Of a DNA stretch of 64,000 nucleotides, positions 27,791-36,504 are shown one piece after another; the first letter of the stretch is position 1; every line of letters starts with the position of its first letter. The notes under the pieces are model-generated. The model worked only from the letters and a program-made list of their open reading frames with translations. It was not told the origin of the DNA and ran no database searches. The stretch spans positions 96,910-160,909 of the forward strand of contig NZ_FXZB01000007.1 in assembly GCF_900169065.1 (NCBI RefSeq), given 5' to 3'. The position numbers and the translations under genes were made by a program. Origin of the DNA: Brevibacterium aurantiacum (GTDB lineage Bacteria > Actinomycetota > Actinomycetes > Actinomycetales > Brevibacteriaceae).

Positions 27791-29365
27791 TCAGGCCACG
27801 CTGAATGACGCGGACTTGAGCTTCAGCTTCGTTCGCAGCTGATCGCCGGTGAGGCTCGCGGTCTTCCCCTTCACCGAGGTGGCTTTCACCGTCTTCACCA
27901 GACCTGAGCCGGTCTTCGCCACCGCCACAGACCGGACGTCTGCCAGCCCGAAGGCCCGTGCCATGTCGGACTGCTTGGCCGTCACCGACCACGAGGCGTT
28001 CGGGTTCTGCGCAGAGGCATACTTCGACGGAGAGTCATCGACCGAGACCAGGTACGGCACGGCCGACCCCCACACCTCGGCAGCCGAATGCGTCTTCGAC
28101 CCGGCCGACGACGAGTAGACAGCATCGATGAGCCCGCCCTTGTAGGTGATGAGGCGCGCCGACCTCACCGTCGACCCGCTCGTGGTCTGTGTCGCGGCCA
28201 CGGCCTTGCGCCATGGACCGGAATCGCCTGCATTCTCATGAGTCCACCCGAGGAAACGCTGCGAGGCCACCTCGTCATAGACGTTGCACCCGCAGGCCGG
28301 CTTCACCGCACCGAGATTGCGGTAGGCGTAGGTGCGCGAAGCGATGGCCTGAGCGCGCAGGGCCTCGGACTGCCACGACGCCGGCATCTCGGCGATGCCC
28401 GGCAGATATTCCTTGTTGAGACCCACCACGTTGATGACGTTGAGCGAGCTCTTCAGCTGACCGATCTCGAGCCGTCCGTGTCGGTAGGTGCCGGTCGCCC
28501 CGTTCTGGGCACCGCTGACCGACACCGTCGTCGCCGACGAACTCTTCCAATATCGGGTGCCCTGCCATTCGAGGGTGAGCTTCGACCCCGAATAGCTCTT
28601 CGACCCGACGGTCGCCTTGACCGAACCGGATGACGTCCGTTCGATCGTGACCTTCGAGCCCGATTCGATGGTCTTCGACCCGACCTTGATCCGAAGACGG
28701 CCGGACCGCGGAGTGACCGTCACGGACTTCTTACCGGTCAGCAGCTGCACCTTGAGACTGGCGTCGGCGTTCTTCGACATCGTCGTGACCTTGGCACCCG
28801 TGTAGTAGTGTTGCAGGATCTGCGTCGACGACTTTCCGGCTGTCGCCATTCCGCGCGCTCCGTACTGGCTCATCCCGACCCCATGGCCGAACCCCGACCC
28901 CTTGATCGTGAACGACGACGGCGCTTTCGTCACCGTCACCTTCGCCCCGGATTTCGCCGTCCACACGATCATGCCGTTCTGGAACTTCTGCCGGGTCTCC
29001 GAACCTGAGCGGTATTCGTTGCTCGTCGGATAGCCGAGCGGACCGCGTTCCCACCCGGACTTCTTCCATGCTGTGCGGATCGCGCCCAGAGTCGCATGGG
29101 CGCCGGTGGCCTTCGTCCAATGGATGCTGCCGTGCTTGAACGACTAATAGCAGCCCTTCTGGATCAGCGTGCACCGCTGTGGGCCGACCGCTGGGCCGAG
29201 CTTGCCGGAATTCCCACCGAGCGATTTGTGCATCGTTCCGATCGCACCCGAAGTCGCATAGGCAGCATGTGCCGGAGGCTGTGTGGAGCAGAGAACGAGA
29301 AGGAACCCGATGAGCAGTGCCGCGAGGGTAGGAGTCGTCGCCTTGACGGACGGGGAAGCTGGCAT
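27791..29365 (-). pseudogene. SpoIID/LytB-domain protein with LGFP repeats, interrupted by an amber codon
   Basis: From ATG 29365 a signal peptide (LAALLIGFLLVLCSTQPPAHA) leads to the start of an LGFP repeat region, then TAG at 29146-29144. In the same frame after the TAG the LGFP repeats continue (HGSIHWTKATGAHATLGAIRTAW, WERGPLGYPTSNEY) and run into a SpoIID domain (GFGHGVGMSQYGARG, QAIASRTYAYRN, VYSSSAGSKT) to the stop at 27791. The TAG sits where such repeats usually have Gln (GCY-Q-SFKHGSI), so a single CAG to TAG change explains it. SpoIID-type proteins act on peptidoglycan outside the cell. It may be a fresh pseudogene, a sequencing error, or a read-through gene; an internal start at 28972 would give 393 residues without a signal peptide. 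Confidence 0.85.
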
Positions 29366-29412
29366 GAGTAGATCATAAGCGCGGCTGTCAAGACCCCAGG
29401 TGACGAACAGAC

Positions 29413-29444
29413 GAACTCCCCGGAACGATCGTTCCGGGGAGTTC
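29413..29444. terminator. Perfect 32-nt palindromic terminator
   Basis: GAACTCCCCGGAACGA is followed directly by its exact reverse complement, making a 16-bp stem able to terminate in both directions. It separates the SpoIID gene promoter side from the 3' end of the PfpI gene. A second stem, CGCCGAGG with CCTCGGCG, follows at 29447-29470. Confidence 0.8.
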
Positions 29445-29489
29445 TTCGCCGAGGTGGTTCCGCCTCGGCGAAAGAGGCATCGTTCCAGG

Positions 29490-30023
29490 TCAGCTGAACT
29501 TATCAGCGATTGCCTTGTTGAAGGCGTCGAGGTCGTCGGGGCTGCGGGAGGTAATGAGGTTGCCGTCGACGACCACCTCGGTGTCGGCCCAGTCGGCTCC
29601 GGCGTTGATGAGGTCGGTCTTCGTCGAGATGAAGGACGTCAGCTTCCGTCCCTTGGCCACTCCCGCCTCGGCGAGGATCCACGGAGCATGGCAGATGGCC
29701 GCGACCGGTTTGTCGGCGGCGAAGAACGCCTTGACGAGGTTGACGGCGTCCTCATTCAGACGCAGGGCATCGGAGTTGAGGGTGCCGCCGGGCAGGACGA
29801 GGGCGTCGAAGTCATCGACCGAGGCCTCGGCGACGGGAACGTCGACGTCGAAGGTCTTCGCGTGCTCCCAATCGCCTTCCATCGCCTGCAGAGTCCCCTC
29901 TGAGGGGGAGACGATGACGGTCGTCGCTCCGGCCTCGTCGAGGGCTGTGCGGGGGCTGGTCAGTTCGACCTGCTCGACGCCGCTGGTGAGGAGGAATGCG
30001 ATCTTCTTGTCAGAGAGTGCCAT
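29490..30023 (-). CDS. DJ-1/PfpI family protein (type 1 glutamine amidotransferase-like)
   Basis: 177 residues. IAFLLTSGVEQVEL opens the flavodoxin-like fold, DALVLPGGTLNSDALR is the nucleotide-like loop, and Cys111 in AAICHAPW is the nucleophile at the elbow, with the acidic partner in GVEQVEL. Members are stress proteins with protease, glyoxalase or deglycase claims; the activity is disputed. AAGGAG lies 7 bases before ATG 30023, deciding that start against in-frame upstream codons. It stands alone. Confidence 0.9.
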   Translation of the reverse strand: MALSDKKIAFLLTSGVEQVELTSPRTALDEAGATTVIVSPSEGTLQAMEGDWEHAKTFDVDVPVAEASVDDFDALVLPGGTLNSDALRLNEDAVNLVKAFFAADKPVAAICHAPWILAEAGVAKGRKLTSFISTKTDLINAGADWADTEVVVDGNLITSRSPDDLDAFNKAIADKFS

Positions 30024-30176
30024 GATGGTGCTCCTTGTCGGTTGTGATTGGTGAGATTGTCGAATCTGACATGGGCTCGGCTGGCCGAAACCTCGAGGCC
30101 GACGTGCAGCTGGGCCGACGCCCGCATTGGACACAACAACGGAAAGTGCAGAGTTGTTCCAGATCGCGACGAACGG

Positions 30177-30205
30177 ATTCCCCTGGTCGGGATGACCAGG
30201 GGAAT
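30177..30205. terminator. Hairpin terminator
   Basis: ATTCCCCTGGTC and GACCAGGGGAAT form a perfect 12-bp stem around a 5-base loop, 57 bases past the stop of the DUF4333 gene. Confidence 0.75.
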
Positions 30206-30261
30206 GCGATTCGGGGATGCGAGACGCTCGAGGGGTACGTTTCGCGGGCTCGGCGGACGGC

Positions 30262-30963
30262 TCAGATGTTCGGGAACTCGAGGCTGTAGCCGATGCCGGA
30301 CTGCGACGCCGAGGTGATCTTCACAGTGCCGTAGTGATTCTTGCCGGCAGCGGTGACGGTGCAGTTCTGCGATCCGCTGTGGGAGAAGATCCGCAGGTCG
30401 GAATAGCAGTCGACGGTGTCGACCGTGGTGCCCTGCTTGGCGTAGGCGTTCTTGATGTCCGCCTCGAGAACGTCGGCGGGGATCTTGCCGTTGCCGTCGG
30501 CGTCGAGTTCGACTCCGTTTTCGCCGATCCGCGGGCCCTGGTAGCCGTTGTCGGTCGTGCCGCTCGACGACGATGATCCGCTCGAGGTGGAGTCGCTCGA
30601 GGACGACGATCCGGTCGACGACGAGCCGTTCGAGGTGGAGGAGCCACTCGCCGAGGAGGCGCTGGACGAATCGGTGGATCCGCCGCTGCCGGTGGTGCCG
30701 TTGTCCGTCGTGCCGCTATCGCTCGTGCCGGACGAACCCGAACCGGCGGAGTCCGAGGTGGAGCCCGAATCCGATGCCGGTTCTTCGGCGGTCGTCTCGG
30801 TGTCCTCGGTCTGCTGCGCCTGCTGGCCGTCCTGCTCCTGGCCCTGTTCCTGCCCCTGGCCTTCTGGGCCGAAGGTGATGTTCATATCGCAGGCCGAGAG
30901 TGTCAGGGTCGCGGCGAGAGCTCCGGCAACGGTGATGGTTTTGAGAAGTGTCTGTGCCTTCAT
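30262..30963 (-). CDS. DUF4333-domain lipoprotein with Ser-rich linker
   Basis: 233 residues. The signal peptide ends in LSAC with Cys25. Residues about 32-150 are a low-complexity linker, first Gln/Glu then Ser/Gly/Thr, likely a surface spacer. The C-terminal domain (IPADVLEADIKNAYAKQG, VDCYSDLRIFSH, NCTVTAAGKNHYGTVKI) fits DUF4333, with its two conserved Cys. CAGGAG before ATG 30963 fixes the start. Function unknown; DUF4333 proteins are common on actinobacterial surfaces. Confidence 0.85.
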   Translation of the reverse strand: MKAQTLLKTITVAGALAATLTLSACDMNITFGPEGQGQEQGQEQDGQQAQQTEDTETTAEEPASDSGSTSDSAGSGSSGTSDSGTTDNGTTGSGGSTDSSSASSASGSSTSNGSSSTGSSSSSDSTSSGSSSSSGTTDNGYQGPRIGENGVELDADGNGKIPADVLEADIKNAYAKQGTTVDTVDCYSDLRIFSHSGSQNCTVTAAGKNHYGTVKITSASQSGIGYSLEFPNI

Positions 30964-31238
30964 GATCTGCTCCTGGTCTCGTGTGCACAAGGCTGTCGGT
31001 GTTTCGTACAAGACAAGCGTCTCAGCGCGGAGCCGTGACCTGGGCCGATTCGTGTTCGGATCCGGTGACGCATGTTCCAGGACGGACACATCGGCCTATT
31101 CTGGGACTGTGTTCGATGACCGGAGCCGAAGAGAAACGAGAAAACTTCGCCGCCGATGTCGAGAACACGAGTCCGGCTGCGTCCCAGACATGTCAGCGAG
31201 CACATCCCGTGCGAGCGGCACGAGACAAGGAGACCATC

Positions 31239-31646
31239 ATGGCCAAGTACCTCATGCTCAAGCACTATCGGATGCCGGAGCAGTATATGGATTACACCCC
31301 GATGGATCAGTGGAGTCCCGACGAGGTCGACGCGCATGTGGCGTACATGAACGCCTTCGCCGACAGACTCAAGGACTCCGGCGAATTCGTCGACTCCCAG
31401 GCACTCTCGCCCGAGGGCACCTTCGTCCGATCCGGCGGACCGGGCAAGCCTCCGGTCACCGACGGTCCCTTCCCCGAGACGAAGGACCTCATCGCCGGGT
31501 GGATGGTCATCGACGTCGAGAACTACGACCGCGCTCTCGAACTCGCCGGTGAGCTGTCCGCCGCACCGGGCAAGGGAGGAGAGCCGATCAACGAATGGCT
31601 CGAACTGCGCCCCTTCCTCGACCACGCACCCAGCGTGGACGAATGA
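31239..31646 (+). CDS. YCII-related DGPF-domain protein
   Basis: 135 residues of the YciI-like dimeric alpha-beta barrel fold: AKYLMLKHYR at the start and the family tetrad D75-G-P-F78 in VTDGPFPETKD. Genes for DGPF proteins are the standard partners of ECF42 sigma factors, one of which follows 24 bases downstream. AAGGAG precedes the ATG at 31239. It may be a sensor or small-molecule enzyme in the sigma circuit; the ligand is unknown. Confidence 0.93.
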   Translation: MAKYLMLKHYRMPEQYMDYTPMDQWSPDEVDAHVAYMNAFADRLKDSGEFVDSQALSPEGTFVRSGGPGKPPVTDGPFPETKDLIAGWMVIDVENYDRALELAGELSAAPGKGGEPINEWLELRPFLDHAPSVDE

Positions 31647-31670
31647 TCAGGGACGCGAACGGAGTTCGCG

Positions 31671-32855
31671 ATGATCGATCGGGATCCCCTCGCAGAGGCG
31701 GAGCTGCGTGAGCTCGTCCCCGCCGTGATCGGCATCCTCGTCAGTCGTGGAGCAGACTTCGCGACCGCCGAGGACGCCGTTCAGGACGCGCTCATCGAAG
31801 CCCTGCGATCGTGGCCGTCCGACCCGCCCCGTGACCGGCGGGGCTGGCTCGTGACGGTGGCATGGCGGAAGTTCCTCGACATCGTGCGATCTGAAGGATC
31901 GCGGATGAAACGCGAGGAACGGGTCATGGCCGCCACTCTCGCCGAGCCCGAAACCTCGTCCGAACCCGGGACGGACGGCGTCCCGAACGCCGATGACACC
32001 CTCGACCTCTACTTCCTCTGCGCCCATCCCGACCTCAGCCCCGCCTCGGCGGTGGCCCTGACCCTGAGGGCGGTCGGCGGACTGACGACGAAGCAGATCG
32101 CCGCAGCCTATATGGTGCCCGAGTCGACGATGGCTCAACGCATCAGCCGAGCCAAATCCACGATCGCAGGGTCCCGGCTCAACCGACCCGGCGGCCTGTC
32201 CTCGGTGCTCACCACCCTCTACCTCGTGTTCAACGAAGGGCACTCGGGCGAGGTCGACCTCGTCGCCGAGGCGATCCGACTGACCCGCACGCTTGCGTCG
32301 ATGATCGACTCCGCCGAGGTGGACGGACTGCTCGCCCTCATGCTCCTCCACCACGCCCGCCGCGATGCCCGCTTCGGCGCCGACGGTCGCCTCATCTCGC
32401 TGGCCGATCAGGACCGCACCCTGTGGGATCAACGGCTCATCGTCGAGGGCATCGAGATCCTGCAGGCAGCCCTTGGTCGGGACGAACTCGGCCAGTATCA
32501 GGCACAGGCCGCCATCGCGGCACTCCACGCCGATGCGCAGACGGTCGAGGACACCGACTGGGTGCAGGTCGTGGAGTGGTACGACGAACTCCTCAAGCTG
32601 AACGAGAGCCCGATCGCGTCCCTCAACCGTGCCGTTGCGATCGGTGAAGCCGACGGACCGGTGGCCGGACTGGCCGAACTGGGCAGACTCGATGAGACGC
32701 TGCCGCGCTACTTCGCCGTCGAGGCCCACCTGCGAGAACGGGCAGGAGAAGACGAGGCGGCGGCGAAGCTCTACGTCGAAGCCGCGGCCAAGGCGAGCAA
32801 CCTCGCCGAACGCGACCACCTCATGCGACAGGCAGCTCGCCTGAACTCGCGGTAA
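31671..32855 (+). CDS. ECF42-group RNA polymerase sigma factor with C-terminal TPR extension
   Basis: 394 residues, about twice the size of a plain ECF factor. Sigma region 2 is near residues 15-85 (FATAEDAVQDALIEALRSWP), region 4 near 115-165 (GGLTTKQIAAAYMVPESTMAQRISRAK). The long C-terminal part is the DUF6596/TPR-like domain of ECF42 (LYLVFNEGHSG, IASLNRAVAIGEADGP, LPRYFAVEAHLRERAG). ECF42 factors have no anti-sigma gene; the extension is needed for activity in the studied cases. Adjacent DGPF gene as expected. Confidence 0.94.
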   Translation: MIDRDPLAEAELRELVPAVIGILVSRGADFATAEDAVQDALIEALRSWPSDPPRDRRGWLVTVAWRKFLDIVRSEGSRMKREERVMAATLAEPETSSEPGTDGVPNADDTLDLYFLCAHPDLSPASAVALTLRAVGGLTTKQIAAAYMVPESTMAQRISRAKSTIAGSRLNRPGGLSSVLTTLYLVFNEGHSGEVDLVAEAIRLTRTLASMIDSAEVDGLLALMLLHHARRDARFGADGRLISLADQDRTLWDQRLIVEGIEILQAALGRDELGQYQAQAAIAALHADAQTVEDTDWVQVVEWYDELLKLNESPIASLNRAVAIGEADGPVAGLAELGRLDETLPRYFAVEAHLRERAGEDEAAAKLYVEAAAKASNLAERDHLMRQAARLNSR

Positions 32856-32858
32856 TCT
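32853..32858 (+). promoter_or_regulatory. Leaderless -10 element inside the sigma factor stop
   Basis: TAATCT uses the TAA stop of the sigma gene and ends 6 bases before the ATG at 32865, so the repair gene has its own promoter. Confidence 0.6.
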
Positions 32859-32864
32859 GAGCGC

Positions 32865-33536
32865 ATGGTCGAAGCGAACGTGGACAGCGTCATGGAGACA
32901 TTGGCGGCGATGGAGGATCCCAAGGCTCGTGCCGTCAACGAGAAGCACGGTGATGATCACGGTGTGAATCTGAGCAAGCTGCGGGCCGTGGCCAAGGAGC
33001 TGAAGAAGAACGACGAGCTCGCCGTCGAACTGTGGAACACCGGCGATACCGCGGCGCGCCTCGTCGCGATCCTCATCATGCGTCCCCGCAGCTATGACGC
33101 ACAGCATCTCGATGCCATGCTGCGCGAGGCGCGTGTGCCGAAGGTCCACGGCTGGCTGGTCAACTACATCGTCAAGAAGTCGAAGCATGCCGAATCGCTG
33201 CGCCTGGACTGGATGGACGACCCTGATCCGATCGTGGCGTCGGCAGGCTGGGCACTGACCAGCGAGCGTGTGAACAAGTCACCCGAGGGCCTTGACCTGT
33301 CCGGTCTCCTCGACACCATCGAGGCGCAGATGCTCGGCGCCGATGAGCGCCTGCAGTGGGCGATGAACGAAACCCTGTCCTACATCGGCATCGAGAACGA
33401 GGACCTGCGGCCACGGGCCATCGACATCGGCAACCGCCTCGGCGTCCTCAAGGACTATCCGACCCCGCCGAACTGCACGTCGCCCTTCGCCCCGACCTGG
33501 ATCACGGAGATCGTGGCCCGCAGAGCAGGGGCCTGA
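32865..33536 (+). CDS. DNA alkylation repair protein (AlkD-like HEAT repeats)
   Basis: 223 residues, all helical, of the DNA alkylation repair family: GVNLSKLRAVAKELKKNDELAVELW, ARLVAILIMRP, and VHGWLVNYIVKKSKHAESLRLDWMDDPDPIVASAGWAL. AlkD relatives remove N3- and N7-alkylated bases through HEAT-like repeats. The conserved aromatic and Asp residues (WMDDPD, AGWAL) are present, but which acts in catalysis cannot be read off. It starts 10 bases after the ECF42 gene and has its own leaderless promoter. It converges with the importer ATPase gene. Confidence 0.88.
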   Translation: MVEANVDSVMETLAAMEDPKARAVNEKHGDDHGVNLSKLRAVAKELKKNDELAVELWNTGDTAARLVAILIMRPRSYDAQHLDAMLREARVPKVHGWLVNYIVKKSKHAESLRLDWMDDPDPIVASAGWALTSERVNKSPEGLDLSGLLDTIEAQMLGADERLQWAMNETLSYIGIENEDLRPRAIDIGNRLGVLKDYPTPPNCTSPFAPTWITEIVARRAGA

Positions 33537-33564
33537 GTCAGATCAGAAGTCTGACGCACAGGAA

Positions 33565-34368
33565 TCAGCTCAGAGTGCGGTGACGGCCGATCGGGAGCAT
33601 CAGCGGCTGACCGGAGACAGGATCCTCGATGACCCTGTTCTCGAGACCGAACACGTTGCGGACATTGTCTTCGGTGAGCACCTCGGCGGGAGCCCCGGAG
33701 GCATGGATCCCGCCGTCGGCGATCATGACGAGCCGATCACAGTACCGTGCGGCCAGATTGAGATCATGCAGGACCATCACGATAGTCACGCCTGAACCCT
33801 GGTTGAGTTCGGTGAGCAGATCGAGGACCTCCACCTGATGGTTGACGTCGAGGAAGGTGGTCGGTTCATCGAGCAGGAGGATGTCGGTCTGCTGGGCGAG
33901 GGCCATTGCGATCCACACTCGTTGCCGTTGGCCGCCGGAGAGTTCGTCGACGGGACGGTCGGCCAGGTCCGCGGTTCCGGTGGTATCCAGAGCCTGGGCG
34001 ACAGCGAGATCGTCCTGGGCATTCCATCGTGAGAAGGCCCCCTGGTGGGGATGGCGACCGCGTCCGACGAGATCGGCGACCGTGATGCCCTCGGGAGCGA
34101 TCGGTGTCTGTGGGAGGAGTCCCAGGGCCCGCGCGAGCTGCTTCGCCGGCATCGTGTGTACCTGTCTGCCGTCGAGGATGACAGTGCCGGATCTGGGCGT
34201 CAGCAGTCGGGACATCGATTTGAGCAGCGTGGACTTGCCGCAGGCGTTGGCCCCGACGATGCCCGTGATCTGGCCGGGCGGCAGGGTCAGATCAAGTCCC
34301 TTGATGATCTCTGTGTCACCGTAGGCCAGATGCAGGTCCTGGGCGGCAAGCGAATGGTCCTTGGTCAC
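33565..34368 (-). CDS. Iron-siderophore ABC importer ATPase (FecE-type)
   Basis: 267 residues. GTG at 34368 is the start, overlapping the permease stop as GTGA. Walker A is GANACGKST (usual GPNGCGKST), the signature is LSGGQRQRVWIAMALAQ, Walker B ILLLDEPTTFLD and the switch His is in VLHDLNLAARYCD, all in the FecE/FepC form. It drives the two FecCD permeases encoded upstream. Confidence 0.95.
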   Translation of the reverse strand: MTKDHSLAAQDLHLAYGDTEIIKGLDLTLPPGQITGIVGANACGKSTLLKSMSRLLTPRSGTVILDGRQVHTMPAKQLARALGLLPQTPIAPEGITVADLVGRGRHPHQGAFSRWNAQDDLAVAQALDTTGTADLADRPVDELSGGQRQRVWIAMALAQQTDILLLDEPTTFLDVNHQVEVLDLLTELNQGSGVTIVMVLHDLNLAARYCDRLVMIADGGIHASGAPAEVLTEDNVRNVFGLENRVIEDPVSGQPLMLPIGRHRTLS

Positions 34369-35450
34369 AGGGAACCTCCCGAACGATTGATCCTGATGAT
34401 GAGATAGATGAGGTAGGGGGCACCGAGGATGCCCGTGACGACTCCGACCGGGTAACGGGTGCCGAGGCCGAACTGTCCGACGAGGTCGGCGACGAGCACG
34501 AGCAGGGCTCCGACGAGTGCGGCGGGGATGAGCGGCGAGGGTCCCGGCCCGATGAGTCGAGAGGCGATCGGGCCCGAGAGGAAGGCGACGAAGGCGACCG
34601 GTCCGGCAGCGGCGGTGGCGAAGGAGATGAGGCCGACAGCGGCGACGATGACGAGAAGCCTGGTCCTCGACACACGCACTCCCAACGCTTCCGCGGTCTC
34701 GTCCCCGAGCTGCGTGATGGAGAGGTTCCTCGACTGCCCCAAGAGAATGGGAACCAGCACGATGAGCGCGCACAGCAGCGGCACGACCTTGTCCCAGCTC
34801 GCCCCGTTGAGGCTTCCGGCCAGCCACCGCAGCGCCTCCTGCAGATCCCACTGCGCGGCCCGGGTCAGCTCCCAGTTGATGAGCGCATTGAGCATTGAGG
34901 AGACGCCGATGCCCACCAGAATCAACCGGATACCGGCCGCGCCATTCCGGTAGGACAACATGTAGATGACCAACGCCACCGCAAGACCGGCGACGATGGC
35001 CATGACCGAGACTCCCGTGCTGCCCAGGCCCAGAGTCACGATCGCGAACACGGCCGCAGCCGAAGCTCCGGAGCTGATCCCGATGATGTCGGGGCTGGCC
35101 AGGGGATTGCGCAGCATGGTCTGGAACGTCACCCCGCCGAGGCCGAAGCTCAGACCCACGAGGAGCGCGAGAACGGCTCGGGGGAGTCTCAGGCGCCCGA
35201 CCGTGAAGGTGGCGCCGGGGACCTGATCGCCGCCGATGACGCGAAGGACCTTGTCGAAGGAATAGAAGGTCTGACCGACCATGAGGCTGAGCAGGAAACT
35301 AAGCAGCACCAGCCCGCTGAAGATGAGGACGAAGCCGGTCCAACGGGCGGAGCGTCGTCTCCGCAGCTGTGCCACGGCAGCGATCGTCGATGTCGATTCT
35401 GCCGTGCTGGTCGGCGCGAGGAGTGGGTTCGCGGGGTTCGGTGGGGTCAC
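34365..35450 (-). CDS. FecCD-family iron-siderophore permease (second subunit)
   Basis: 361 residues with about nine membrane segments. Family blocks: RLPRAVLALLVGLSFGLGGVTFQTMLRNPLASPDIIGISSGA and GPVAFVAFLSGPIASRLIG, LGTRYPVGVVTGILGAPYLIYL. GTG at 35450 overlaps the preceding stop (GTGA). The N-terminal 35 residues are cytoplasmic, basic and Ser/Thr-rich. Confidence 0.94.
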   Translation of the reverse strand: MTPPNPANPLLAPTSTAESTSTIAAVAQLRRRRSARWTGFVLIFSGLVLLSFLLSLMVGQTFYSFDKVLRVIGGDQVPGATFTVGRLRLPRAVLALLVGLSFGLGGVTFQTMLRNPLASPDIIGISSGASAAAVFAIVTLGLGSTGVSVMAIVAGLAVALVIYMLSYRNGAAGIRLILVGIGVSSMLNALINWELTRAAQWDLQEALRWLAGSLNGASWDKVVPLLCALIVLVPILLGQSRNLSITQLGDETAEALGVRVSRTRLLVIVAAVGLISFATAAAGPVAFVAFLSGPIASRLIGPGPSPLIPAALVGALLVLVADLVGQFGLGTRYPVGVVTGILGAPYLIYLIIRINRSGGSL

Positions 35451-36487
35451 AGCGAACGGACCTTCTGTCTGCGGACGATGGCGATGAAGAACGGGGCGCC
35501 GATCAGCGCGGTGAGGATGCCCACGTCGAGTTCGGCCGGTCGAGCGATGATGCGACCGAGGATGTCCGAGGCTGTGAGCAGTGCGGCTCCGGTGACTGCC
35601 GAGAACGGGATCAGCCAGCGGTGATCGATGCCGATGAGCAGACGGCAGGCATGGGGGATGACGAGCCCGACGAAGCCGATCGGTCCAACGACGGCGGTGG
35701 CTGCCCCGCAGAGGAGGACCGCACCTGCAGCGGAGACCATTCTGGTGGTGCCGACGTGCTGTCCCAGCCCGGCGGCGAGCTCATCGCCGAGGGCCAGGGC
35801 ATTGAGGCCAGGCGCCGAATAGACGCTGATGAGCAAGCCGACGATGAGGAAGGGAAGGATGAGTGTGACCGAATCGAACGTCACACCCCCGACCCCGCCG
35901 ATCTGCCAATCGCGTGCCAGATCCGCGATGTCTCCGCGGGGGAGGACCACGGCGCTGATGAACGACGACAGTGCAGCGGCGGTGGCCGCCCCGGCCAGGG
36001 CCAGCTTGAGCGGGGACGCACCCTGCCTCCCGAGTGACCCGACCGCATAGACGAACACCGCGGTGAGAGTGGCGCCGACGATGGCGAACCAGATGTAGCC
36101 GTCGGCCGTTGACAGTCCGAAGAAGGCGATGCCGATGACCACGGCCAGGGACGCGCCGGTGTTGACACCGAGGATGCCTGGGTCGGCCAGAGGATTCCTC
36201 GTCACGCCCTGCATCACAGCCCCGGAGATGCCCAGAGCCGCTCCCACGCACACGGCGAGCAGGGTCCGCGGAATGCGTTTGGCGACCGCGGCCTGATCGA
36301 ATCCCGCGGCCGGCCCGCCGTAGGCGGCAAGAACGTCGTCGAGGCCGACGTTGCGGGAGCCGATCATCGTGGACAGGATCATGAGGACGGCAACCACTGC
36401 AAGAGCGGCCAGCATCCATGCGAGGCGGACATGAGTCGACCGCCGCAGCTTGGCGGCGGTCGACTCGACTGTCGATTGTGACGTCAT
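35447..36487 (-). CDS. FecCD-family iron-siderophore permease (first subunit)
   Basis: 346 residues, polytopic. RIPRTLLAVCVGAALGISGAVMQGVTRNPLADPGILGVNTGAS and GPIGFVGLVIPHACRLLIG are the FecC/FecD signatures, and PAELDVGILTALIGAPFFIAIVRR ends the protein. It lies 17 bases after the binding-protein gene and forms a heterodimer with the next permease. Confidence 0.95.
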   Translation of the reverse strand: MTSQSTVESTAAKLRRSTHVRLAWMLAALAVVAVLMILSTMIGSRNVGLDDVLAAYGGPAAGFDQAAVAKRIPRTLLAVCVGAALGISGAVMQGVTRNPLADPGILGVNTGASLAVVIGIAFFGLSTADGYIWFAIVGATLTAVFVYAVGSLGRQGASPLKLALAGAATAAALSSFISAVVLPRGDIADLARDWQIGGVGGVTFDSVTLILPFLIVGLLISVYSAPGLNALALGDELAAGLGQHVGTTRMVSAAGAVLLCGAATAVVGPIGFVGLVIPHACRLLIGIDHRWLIPFSAVTGAALLTASDILGRIIARPAELDVGILTALIGAPFFIAIVRRQKVRSL

Positions 36488-36504
36488 CGTGTAAGTGTCC
36501 GCTT

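Noticed and set aside
29447..29470. CGCCGAGG...CCTCGGCG stem as a CRISPR-like or REP unit
   Set aside because: Single copy as a stem; no spaced array anywhere in the window.
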